Positions 34,441 through 41,735 of a DNA stretch of 64,000 nucleotides are shown here, in pieces (position 1 is the stretch's first letter; every line of letters begins with the position of its first letter). Where the stretch lies: assembly GCF_037201975.1 (NCBI RefSeq), contig NZ_CP147520.1:3534001-3598000 (forward strand), written 5' to 3'. Origin of the DNA: Streptomyces sp. TG1A-60. GTDB lineage: Bacteria; Actinomycetota; Actinomycetes; Streptomycetales; Streptomycetaceae. A program made the translations under genes and the position numbers. The notes beneath the pieces are model-generated. The model made no database searches. It saw only the letters and a list, made by a program, of their open reading frames with translations, and was not told the origin of the DNA.

Positions 34441-35749
34441 TACGGGCCTCCACCGGGGCCGCCTGTTCGGAGGCCTGCGTGGCCTTGCCCGGCAGCAGGA
34501 GTACGACGGCCGTGGCGAGCGCGGCGGGGATGGCGAAGGCGTAGAAGTTCCACTCGATGCCGACCCCGGAGTCCAGCAGCAGACCACCGAACAGCGGTCC
34601 CGTGATGGCACCGAAGCGCCCGATGCCGAGGGTCCAGCCGAGCGCGGTGGCCCGGACCTCCACCGGGAAGTGCTGAGCGACGTAGCCGAGGACCAGGATC
34701 TGGGCGCCGATGGTGCCGAAACCCGCGATGGCGACGAGGAGATACATCAGCGGCGCCGCGGTGGCGATGCTGAGCAGGGACATCGAGGCGGCGGCCGCCA
34801 GGAAGGACAGCAGGGTGATCGGCTTCATGCCGAACCGGTCACCCAGCGGCGAGAACAGCACCGAGCCGATGACCGCGCCGAGGTTCATCACCAGCAGGAA
34901 CAGCAGGGAGCTGGACAGGGGATAGCCGGCGGACCGCATGATCTGCGGGAGCCAGGTGTTCAGGCCGTACACCAGCAGCAGGCCGAAGAAGCTCACCACC
35001 GCGAACAGCACGGCGGGCAGCGCGTGGCGCCGGGTGAACAGGGCGGCCGGGCCCCGCTTGGGCTGCGGCTCGGCCGTGGCGGGAGGGGCCTCCGGCACGG
35101 GAACGCCCAGGCGCGCCGCGGTCCGCTCGGCCTCCTCAAGACGCCCCTTCGCGACCAGGAACACCAGCGACTCCGGCACGTAGCGCACCAGCAGCGGCAG
35201 GATCAGCAGCGGAACGGCACCGAGCGCGAACAGGAAACGGAAGCCCCACACCGGCAGCAGCGCCATGGCCAGCACCGCGGCGAGGATGCCGCCCACGGAG
35301 TAGCCGGAGAACATCAGCGCGTTGTTGAAGCTGCGGCGGCTCGGGGCGGAGTACTCGGCCGTGAGCGCCACGGCGGTCGGCATCACGCCGCCGAGCCCGA
35401 GCCCGGCGAGCAGCCGGAAGATGCCGAACCAGGTCGCGTCGGGCGCGAGCGCACACCCCATCATCGCGGCCGAGAACCAGCCGACGCCGGTCAGCATGAC
35501 CCGGCGGCGGCCGACCACATCGGTCAGGGCGCCGGCGAGCAGCGCGCCGACCAGCATGCCCACGAGGGCGTAGCTTCCGATGACACCGGCCATCGCCGGG
35601 GTCAGCCCCCAGGGCTCGTACTGCAGCAGCGCCGGCACGCTGGCGCCGTAGACGATCAGGTCGTATCCGTCGAACACGATCACCGCGAAGCACAGGCCGG
35701 TCACCAAGAGCTCCGGGCGCCGGGGGTTGCGGGTGGGTTGGGGTCTCAT
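34433..35749 (-). CDS. Aromatic acid:H+ symporter (AAHS/BenK-PcaK type MFS)
   Basis: The 438-residue transporter has twelve predicted helices. TM1 carries the AAHS signature VIVFDGYDLIVYG, followed by the GALTDVVGRRRVML loop, LGLGGVMPTAVALTAEY and, in the second half, FSPLGDRFGMKP. Members import benzoates, gentisate or protocatechuate; here salicylate or gentisate is expected from the operator shared with the sdg operon. The ATG at 35749 has AAAGGAG with a 6-nt spacer. An ATG 24 nt upstream has none. Confidence 0.87.
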   Translation of the reverse strand: MRPQPTRNPRRPELLVTGLCFAVIVFDGYDLIVYGASVPALLQYEPWGLTPAMAGVIGSYALVGMLVGALLAGALTDVVGRRRVMLTGVGWFSAAMMGCALAPDATWFGIFRLLAGLGLGGVMPTAVALTAEYSAPSRRSFNNALMFSGYSVGGILAAVLAMALLPVWGFRFLFALGAVPLLILPLLVRYVPESLVFLVAKGRLEEAERTAARLGVPVPEAPPATAEPQPKRGPAALFTRRHALPAVLFAVVSFFGLLLVYGLNTWLPQIMRSAGYPLSSSLLFLLVMNLGAVIGSVLFSPLGDRFGMKPITLLSFLAAAASMSLLSIATAAPLMYLLVAIAGFGTIGAQILVLGYVAQHFPVEVRATALGWTLGIGRFGAITGPLFGGLLLDSGVGIEWNFYAFAIPAALATAVVLLLPGKATQASEQAAPVEARTA

Positions 35750-35794
35750 CGCTGGCTCCTTTACGTCCGCCATGAATCGGCTGAGACGCCGAGA

Positions 35795-35825
35795 AGTGTG
35801 TGTCATATTCGACACGGACGTCAAT
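35795..35825 (-). promoter_or_regulatory. Promoter with operator for the aromatic-acid transporter
   Basis: On the minus strand, TTGACG (35819-35824), an 18-bp spacer and CACACT (35795-35800) occur. The spacer contains the perfect dyad GTGTC-ATATTC-GACAC. The 29-bp block 35797-35825 is nearly identical to 32721-32749 before sdgC, including both -35 hexamers, so transporter and catabolic operon are probably co-regulated. Confidence 0.7.
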
Positions 35826-36539
35826 GAGTCGAAACATAAAGAATCGGATTCGGCGCGTACTCTGGACAACAAGCCGAGATCCCAAGATGCAATCTGGTGA
35901 CGACCAAAGTCCAAGTGACCCTCATGTCGGCGGCGGGGTCGGTGACCGCGACAGCCGGAACACCTGAGAGCCCCGGCCGTCCGACCGGACTCCCGATGCA
36001 GGGCGGCCCACGCTGGGCCTCCGAGAAGGGACAGCGGCCGGTTCTCCGGCCCGGGTGAGAACCGGCCGGCCGCGAGTTGGCCGCACCACCGGTGGCACGG
36101 CGGGTACGGCGCGCCAGCCGTATGCCGACGAGGCCGGGAGCGGGGTCAGGCCGGACCAGCGGGACCGGGCACGGAGCCTGGTCGACGACGAAGCGGCCGG
36201 CCGAGCCCGGGGTCTTCGGACCAAGGCGGGGTGCGGTCGCCGTCGCGGTCCAGGATGAGCGACTCCGCACCCTGGGCCGCGGCGACGACCTCCCGTTCAA
36301 CCGCGGTGTGTTCCCCCTCTGCCAAGTTCCTGCACCGTCGCTCGATTGACGCCTGCCTGGAGCCATGCCGCAGGAATGAAGACCTGGGCCCTTCAGCCAT
36401 GTGCCTGCAAAAATGACGACGCCCGCAGAGCCCCGGCAGTTCGCCGACGGGGACGACAAACCAGTCCCCCGAGTTAAAGATCAGCAGTCACTCTCCGTGG
36501 TAGAGACGGTAGAGACGGGGCAGGTCGATCCTGCCCGCC
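35826..36539. other. Gene-poor stretch with one hairpin
   Basis: No gene can be supported over these roughly 700 bases. A hairpin with 11-bp arms (36036-36046 with 36057-36067, GGCCGGTTCTC) and a 10-nt loop is the only clear structure. The open frames seen have no family resemblance and poor codon bias. Confidence 0.6.
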
Positions 36540-37457
36540 CGCAGCGCCGAACCCTACTCCGCGGAAGACGCCTTGACCTGCTGGACCAGGAACGGGCATC
36601 TGCTGCTCGACTTCGTCTACTCAGCCGAGGACGGCGGCGAGTGGGACTTCGAGACCTCCTTCACCCTCGCCCCGTTCACCACACTGCGTACCGAACTCGC
36701 CGCGGGCGACCGGCGCCCCCTCTATCTGGCCTGGCTTTCCGCGCTCACCCGCTGGGAGTTGGAGGAGGACGTCGACGAGGACGAGTACACCTCCACCCTC
36801 GAGCCGCCCGTACCCGCCGGCCTTGCCCACCTCACCGGACCGCAGCAGGCGCTGGCGGACTTCCTGCGCATCGACCCGTACCTGCTCACCGCGGCTGCCC
36901 GCGCCAGCGGCGCCGCCCCTTCCCAGGCAATCGGCAAGGACGCACTCGCCGCCTGGATCCGCGCCCTGCCGCAACACGAGAAGGATGCCCTGCTGCTGGA
37001 CGCCGCCCTGGGCGTCGCCCCACAGCCGGGCCCCGCACTCCTGGCTCGCCACCGCGCCGGGTCCCACAGCGCAGCCGAACCGTCCACCGCCACCCGGCGG
37101 CGCTCAGCCGCAGAGCTCCTCGACGCCGCCCACGAGGTGCGCACCGAGCACACCCGGCAGCAGGAACAGGCCCGCGCTCAGGCCCGCCGGGCCCAGCAGC
37201 TGGCCCGCGAGAGCCACCTGGACCGCCTGGCCGAGAACGCCGAGCAAGCCTGGCAGGACGTCGCCAACCTGATCGGGAAGAAGCAGCCCGGCCCCTATGA
37301 CACCGCTGTCGCCCTCCTGAAGGATCTCCGCGAGATCCACGACCGAGCGGGCACCCCCGGTGAGTTCGCCCGGCGCCTCCATGACCTGCGCGAGCAGCAC
37401 CGTGGCAAGTCCTCACTGATGCGCCGCCTCACCGACGCCGGCCTGACGTCCCGCTGA
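36540..37457 (+). pseudogene. 5'-truncated conserved actinobacterial protein
   Basis: The frame begins without a proper start (AEPYSAEDALTCWTRNGHLL) and continues for about 300 codons with a typical Streptomyces conserved hypothetical: LAAGDRRPLYLAWLSAL, ELEEDVDEDEY, a helical middle (LPQHEKDALLLDAALG) and a long Arg/Glu/Ala coiled coil (about 185-230), ending KSSLMRRLTDAGL. Family members usually have roughly 100 more residues in front, so the N-terminus is lost, although translation from an internal codon is possible. Function unknown. Confidence 0.6.
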
Positions 37458-37547
37458 GATGATTGATTCCGAGGGGTCAGTGATCATAGGCGGCCAGTGA
37501 GCGCAGGACTGGCTGTCCGGTGTGGTCGTCGTGCCAGATCGCGACGG

Positions 37548-38366
37548 TCAGCGCGAGGATGCGCTGCATGACGCAGACGGGCAATAGCCCTCCTCCACCA
37601 GCCAGGCGCGGGCCCGGCCGCGCTGTCGCTCATCGCTGAGCCGGTGGTACCGGCGCCAGGCGCGCTCGTCCCGGGCGAGGACGTCCTTGAAGCGTCGGAA
37701 GGCGCCCCGCCCGGTGATGGCGATCCGCAGCCGGTCGGCGAGGGCGACGTCGCCGAGCCCGTCGATGAACAGCTCCATGTCCCGGTAGCCGGCCCGGGAA
37801 CCCAGAGCCGGCACGTACAGCCATCGCTCGGGATCATCCGCCTCCTCGACCCCGGCCCCAGTCTCCAACTCGTCGGTCAACCTCGGCCAGCACTCCCCGG
37901 TGGACAGATCGATCCGGCCACCCGTCTCAGCCAGGTCGCCCTCCAGCAGCATGGCCAGCATCTCCAGATCGACCGCGAGCGGGCGGAGGAGGGGGATCGC
38001 CGCATCTCCCATGGCCGTTCGCAACTGGTGTGCCAGTTCCTCGTCGCCCCGGAAGCCGCGTTCTTGGAGTTCGCCGATAAACGAGGCCGCCATCTCCGCA
38101 GCCCCCGGCAGGCCCCGCGCCGCGGCCCCGGCCACACAATCGCCGGCCAGCTGCAGCACCTCACGTACGGTTCCACGCTGCAACGCGGCAAGCAGCGCCA
38201 CCCAGTCCTGAATGTGGAGCGCGCCTCGCACGGCTCGCAGCCCGTCCTCGTCCCATCCCTCGGCCACGGCTCCGACCGTAGCGCGCGCCACCGGGGACGT
38301 ACGACGCCGGTCCGGTTTCCCCCGCCCGACGCCGTGGCCGGTGCCGGTCTCACTTGGCGTCTTCAT
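37548..38366 (-). CDS. UPF0158 family protein
   Basis: The 272-residue protein contains the UPF0158 core in its C-terminal half: ERWLYVPALGSRAGYRDME, FIDGLGDVALADRLRIAI, GRGAFRRFKDVL and ERAWRRYHRLSDERQRGRA. The N-terminal part (about 30-150) is helical and less conserved. Function is unknown. The final residues (SASCSASSR) look degraded compared with relatives, so the very end may have been altered. The gene is convergent with the truncated gene to its left. The ATG at 38366 has only a weak ribosome site. Confidence 0.7.
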   Translation of the reverse strand: MKTPSETGTGHGVGRGKPDRRRTSPVARATVGAVAEGWDEDGLRAVRGALHIQDWVALLAALQRGTVREVLQLAGDCVAGAAARGLPGAAEMAASFIGELQERGFRGDEELAHQLRTAMGDAAIPLLRPLAVDLEMLAMLLEGDLAETGGRIDLSTGECWPRLTDELETGAGVEEADDPERWLYVPALGSRAGYRDMELFIDGLGDVALADRLRIAITGRGAFRRFKDVLARDERAWRRYHRLSDERQRGRARAWLVEEGYCPSASCSASSR

Positions 38367-38565
38367 GAGCAGGCGGTCATGCCCTGGTCAGCGGTGCCGC
38401 TTGCGGCCACTCTTGCCGGCGGTGCGCCGACGCTTCCGGGCGCGGCCGACCCGGGCGGCGGGAGTACGCAGTGCCCGGGCCGCGAGCTGCCCGAGCTCTT
38501 CGAGTCCGGCCCGGTCCGGGTGGGCCGATTGGCCAGGATTCCAAGGTCAACGAATGCAAGAAACC

Positions 38566-38587
38566 CCAGGTCAAAGGCCTGACCTGG
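38566..38587. repeat. Perfect 8+6+8 palindrome at the excisionase-like remnant
   Basis: CCAGGTCA (38566-38573), spacer AAGGCC and TGACCTGG (38580-38587) form a perfect dyad. It overlaps the point where the excisionase-like frame loses its family C-terminus. It could be an operator or a recombination scar. Confidence 0.5.
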
Positions 38588-38798
38588 AGGCGTTGCCCAG
38601 ACGCAGAACCGTGCACGGATACCGACCGCGCTTGACAAGGTCGTACCCCGTAGTCCGGCTGAGGGACAACGCGCGGTTCGCCGTCTCCAGGTCCACGGCC
38701 GCAGGCAGCGCGAGCAGTTCCTCCCGCGTCAGCCCACGGGACGCATCGTCACGCCTGGTGATCACGGGGGATCTGAACCCCGTGAGGCAATCCGTCAC
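38571..38798 (-). pseudogene. Excisionase-like helix-turn-helix protein, C-terminally truncated
   Basis: The 75-codon frame has the typical small HTH core of actinobacterial excisionases: LTREELLALPAAVDLETANR, then ALSLSRTTGYDLVKRGRYP and VLRLGN. Relatives continue with about 15 more residues after RLGN; here the frame ends in ASRSGL at a palindrome. No integrase gene is adjacent. It is probably a remnant of an integrative element. Confidence 0.5.
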
Positions 38799-38841
38799 TG
38801 CCTCCAGACAAGCCGCAACGCCGCAGAATCACCCCACTCAA

Positions 38842-38858
38842 TAACAAGAGTTTTGTTA
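38842..38858 (+). promoter_or_regulatory. Operator-like dyad before vapBC
   Basis: TAACAA-GAGTT-TTGTTA is a perfect 6+5+6 dyad ending 10 nt before the antitoxin ATG, in an AT-rich patch. Autoregulation by the antitoxin-toxin complex at such a site is usual for vapBC modules. Confidence 0.5.
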
Positions 38859-38868
38859 AAATGGCTCC

Positions 38869-39147
38869 ATGGCCACCACCCTCGACTCCGCTCCCGGCGA
38901 AGGTCCCGTCCGCCCGGTCTCCGTCTCCCTCCACGAAGGCACCATCGCGGCGCTCAAGGCACGCACCGGCAAGCGCGGCATGTCCGCCTACGTCGAAGCC
39001 CTCATCCAGCGCCAACTGGAGCGCGACCAGCTGCGCGAACTCATCGAGGACGCCGAAGCCGAGCACGGCCCGGTCGACCAGGCTGCGGTCGATGCCAAGC
39101 GAGCGCTCCTGCGCGGCGACGCGGCCGGCTCGGCGGACGCCGCGTGA
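38869..39147 (+). CDS. VapB-type antitoxin
   Basis: The 92-residue protein has an N-terminal ribbon-helix-helix-like segment (RPVSVSLHEGTIAALKAR, then GMSAYVEALIQRQL) for operator binding. The acidic, Ala-rich C-terminus should wrap the toxin. It is immediately followed by a PIN-domain toxin gene with a GTGA overlap. The ATG lies next to the AT-rich operator. Confidence 0.8.
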   Translation: MATTLDSAPGEGPVRPVSVSLHEGTIAALKARTGKRGMSAYVEALIQRQLERDQLRELIEDAEAEHGPVDQAAVDAKRALLRGDAAGSADAA

Positions 39148-39536
39148 GCGGCACCCTCGTCCTGGACTGCGAAGGCCTGTCCAAGCTCGTACGACGCACA
39201 CCCGAACTCACCGAGTGGCTCGCCGCCGCAGAAGCCGAGGACATCCGCGTCATCACCAGCTCCGTCACCCTCGTCGAAGCCCGCGACCCCAAGACCGACC
39301 AGGCCCGCTTCGACTACGCCGTCTCCCGCGTGAACATCATCCCGCCAACCGAAGCCATCGCCCGCCACGCCAGCAAGCTCCTCGCCGCAGCTGGCCTGCA
39401 CGGCCACAAATACGCCCTCGACGCCATCGTCGCCGCCACCGCACTCACCTCACCTGCCCCGGTAACCGTCCTGACGTCAGACCCCGAGGATCTCCTGATG
39501 CTGTGCGGCCCCAGCGCCCGCGTGGTGAAAATCTGA
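39144..39536 (+). CDS. vapC: VapC-type PIN-domain ribonuclease toxin
   Basis: The 130-residue PIN domain starts LVLDCEGLSKLV with the first acidic residue. It has Glu in SSVTLVEARDP, Asp in GHKYALDAIVAATAL and Asp in VLTSDPEDL, so the four acidic active-site positions are intact. It likely cleaves tRNA or other RNA and is neutralised by the upstream antitoxin. The GTG start at 39144 overlaps the antitoxin stop. The stop codon coincides with the left end of an IS3 remnant. Confidence 0.83.
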   Translation: MSGTLVLDCEGLSKLVRRTPELTEWLAAAEAEDIRVITSSVTLVEARDPKTDQARFDYAVSRVNIIPPTEAIARHASKLLAAAGLHGHKYALDAIVAATALTSPAPVTVLTSDPEDLLMLCGPSARVVKI

Positions 39537-39589
39537 ACTGAGGTTTGCCTCGTAGCGTGGAGCCGTGACAGCAGGGGAAGTTGAGTGTC

Positions 39590-39763
39590 ATGGCGGAGAA
39601 GCGTCGGAAGTTCACGGCGGAGTTTCGTGAGGGGTCGGTACGCATCGTGACGGAGACCGGGAAGCCGGCCCCCGAGACCGCGAAGGACCTGGGGATCAAC
39701 GAGACGACCCTGGCGAGCTGGGTCTCGCGGGCGAAACGGGCCGAGAGGGCCAGGCCGGAGGTG
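39590..39763 (+). pseudogene. orfA fragment of the outer IS3 element
   Basis: This is the N-terminal helix-turn-helix part of an IS3 OrfA (KRRKFTAEFREGSVRIVTET, then ETAKDLGINETTLASWVSRA). It is cut at about codon 58 by the inner element; the frame runs on into inner-element sequence to a stop at 39803-39805. Confidence 0.75.
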
Positions 39764-39774
39764 AAGCTTCCCCT

Positions 39775-41033
39775 TGATCGTGGACACCTGGAGACTGGGA
39801 CCTGAGGTTCCAGAGGAAGTAGCACCAGGTGGGAAGCAAGTACACGAAGCGGTACACCGAGGAGTTCAAGCGGGACGCGATCGCGCTCGTCGACTCCTCG
39901 GGCAAGACGGTCACTGCGGTGGCCCGGGAACTCGGCATCAGCTCGGAGTCCCTGCGTGGCTGGTACCGCCGGGCCAAGGCGGACCGGGGCGAGGGCGAGC
40001 CCGGTGAGCTGACCAGCGCCGAGCGCGAGGAACTCAAGCGGCTGCGCAAGGAGGTCCGCGAACAGCAGCAGACGATCGAGATCCTGAAAAAAAGCGACCG
40101 CCTTCTTCGTGAAGGAGAACGACCGGTGAGCGAGCTGTACCGGTTCATCCACGCGGAGAAGGCGAACTACCCGGTCGTTCTGCTGTGCCGGGTGCTGAAG
40201 GTCGCCCGCTCGTCGTACTACGCGTGGTGTGATGGCGAGGCGGCCCGCCGCGCCCGGGAGGCCGCGGACGACGCGCTCGGGCATGAGATCACGGTGCTGC
40301 ACATCGCCTCCCGCCATACCTACGGTGTCCCGCGCATTCACGCTGAACTGCGACGCCTGGGGCAGCGGGTGAACCGCAAGCGTGTCGCCCGCGTGATGCG
40401 CGAGCGCGACATACCCGGCGTCACACGGCGCAAGCGCCGCTCGCTGACCCGGCCGGATGCGAAGGCGAAGCCGGCCCCGGACCTGATCGGCCGTGACTTC
40501 CACGCCGAGCGTCCCGGGATCAAGCTGGTCGGCGACATCACCTACCTGCCCACCGCCGAGGGCTGGCTCTACCTCGCCTGCTGGCTGGACCTGGCCACCC
40601 GCGAGGTCGTCGGCTATGCCATGGCCGATCACCACCGAGCCGACCTCGTCGTCGACGCCCTGGACATGGCCCATGGCCGGGGGAACCTGGAGCCGGGATG
40701 TGTGATCCACAGCGATCGCGGCAGCGAGTACACCTCGTCCCAATTCCGTGACCGAATAGAGGAGTTGAGACTCCGGCAGAGTTGCGGGCGGACTGGGTCA
40801 TGTTTCGACAATGCCGCCGCGGAGGGCTTCTGGGCCCTCCTGAAGGAGGAGATCGGCACCCGGACCTGGCCCGACCGGGCGACCGCCCGCGCCGAGGTCT
40901 TCACCTTCATCGAGACCTTCTACAACCGCCGCCGCCTGCGCAAGCACAAAATCTTCGGCTACCTCACCCCGGCCGAGACCAGGCAACGACACCAGCACGC
41001 CCTTGCGGCGTAACGATCACGTGTCCGAGATCA
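39775..41033 (+). mobile_element. IS3-family insertion sequence (inner)
   Basis: Termini are TGATCGTGGACACCT (39775-39789) and ACGTGTCCGAGATCA (41019-41033), imperfect inverted repeats beginning TG and ending CA. Similarity of the two ends extends outward for about 10 bp (AAGCTTCCCC against AAGTTTCCCC). The element carries one fused transposase gene. No direct target repeat is seen, consistent with a deletion of part of the host element. Confidence 0.7.
39829..41013 (+). CDS. IS3 transposase, OrfA and OrfB fused in one frame
   Basis: The 394-residue protein has an OrfA part (HTH, AIALVDSSGKTVTAVARELG, and a leucine-zipper helix to EQQQTIEILKK at about 86). It then continues directly into OrfB with the rve/DDE domain: Asp in KLVGDITYLPT, Asp in VIHSDRGSEYTS, Glu in NAAAEGFWALLKEE. 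The two parts meet at a run of seven A (40087-40093). Removing one A would restore the normal OrfA ending KKATAFFVKEND followed by a stop, so the usual programmed -1 frameshift is replaced by a permanent fusion. GTG start at 39829. Confidence 0.85.
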   Translation: MGSKYTKRYTEEFKRDAIALVDSSGKTVTAVARELGISSESLRGWYRRAKADRGEGEPGELTSAEREELKRLRKEVREQQQTIEILKKSDRLLREGERPVSELYRFIHAEKANYPVVLLCRVLKVARSSYYAWCDGEAARRAREAADDALGHEITVLHIASRHTYGVPRIHAELRRLGQRVNRKRVARVMRERDIPGVTRRKRRSLTRPDAKAKPAPDLIGRDFHAERPGIKLVGDITYLPTAEGWLYLACWLDLATREVVGYAMADHHRADLVVDALDMAHGRGNLEPGCVIHSDRGSEYTSSQFRDRIEELRLRQSCGRTGSCFDNAAAEGFWALLKEEIGTRTWPDRATARAEVFTFIETFYNRRRLRKHKIFGYLTPAETRQRHQHALAA

Positions 41034-41048
41034 CGGGGAAACTTCAAT

Positions 41049-41690
41049 TCAGTAGTTCTCGCCGAACGCGGCCCGCTGCCGCTTCTCCAGCCAGCCCCGG
41101 AACAATGCCGCCACCGGCGGCGCGGGCACCCCGCCCCGCTCGTAGGGGCCAGCCACGGAGGACAGCCAGGCCGGCATGAACTTCAGGGTCCAGCTCGGGG
41201 CCGTCTTGCGCATGTGCGTCGCGAACCCCTTCCAGATCTGTTTGCCGAGCACCGGAGCCAGTCGTCCGGTCAGCTCACGCTCCTCGTCCCCGGCGTGTTT
41301 GGCGAGCTGTTCGCGTACCCCCTCCGTCAGCTTCGCCAGCTCGGCCTCCACGCCGGGGGCCGTGCCCAGCCTGCGGCTGACGTCGTGCCAGCTGTGCAGC
41401 ACCTTCGACAGTTCGTCGTGCTCGGTAGTCATCAGGGTGAGCGCCTCCTCGTCGGCGCCCAGCTGCCGCAGCCGCGGCCAGAGGAACTCGTCCTCACCCT
41501 CGTGGTGGTGTTCGATCAGCTGGAACAGCTTGTCGACGTACTCCCTGAGCGCAATGGCCTGTTCGGGGTTCGGCGACTTCGCCAGCTGTTCGGCGGTGCG
41601 GGCGACCCGGTCCAGGTCGCGCACCATCGCGCGATGGGCAAGCAGCATCGTCTGATGGGCAGAGTGCAGGGTGGCGAAGGACTGGGCCAT
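41049..41690 (-). CDS. Hemerythrin HHE-domain protein
   Basis: The 213-residue protein has a four-helix HHE bundle with metal-binding residues spread as His in LHSAHQTMLLAH, His/Glu in IEHHHEGEDEFLWPRL, His in TTEHDELSKVL and His in KHAGDEERELTG. The C-terminal tail (about 150-213) is hydrophobic-aromatic and specific to actinobacterial members. Such proteins bind a di-iron centre and respond to oxygen, NO or iron. It lies 45 nt after the acyl-CoA dehydrogenase gene and may be part of the same transcript, but a metabolic link is unproven. Its stop lies in the right end of the IS remnant. Confidence 0.83.
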   Translation of the reverse strand: MAQSFATLHSAHQTMLLAHRAMVRDLDRVARTAEQLAKSPNPEQAIALREYVDKLFQLIEHHHEGEDEFLWPRLRQLGADEEALTLMTTEHDELSKVLHSWHDVSRRLGTAPGVEAELAKLTEGVREQLAKHAGDEERELTGRLAPVLGKQIWKGFATHMRKTAPSWTLKFMPAWLSSVAGPYERGGVPAPPVAALFRGWLEKRQRAAFGENY

Positions 41691-41735
41691 GGCGCTCCTC
41701 GGAGAGTGGGCTTCGCGTTCGGTGAGCGGAAGTGC

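Larger units (their letters stand above)
39534..41051 (+). mobile_element. Older IS3-family element interrupted by a second IS
   Basis: The left end TGAACTGAGGTTT (from 39534) and right end AAACTTCAATTCA (to 41051) form imperfect inverted repeats and obey the TG...CA rule of IS3 elements. Only the first about 58 codons of orfA remain on the left; nearly all of the rest is replaced by the inner element. No target duplication is visible. Confidence 0.5.

Noticed and set aside
38388..38565. Lys/Arg-rich minus-strand frame ending near 38389
   Set aside because: Basic tail-like peptide only, no start, no family recognised; could be a gene remnant but not supportable.
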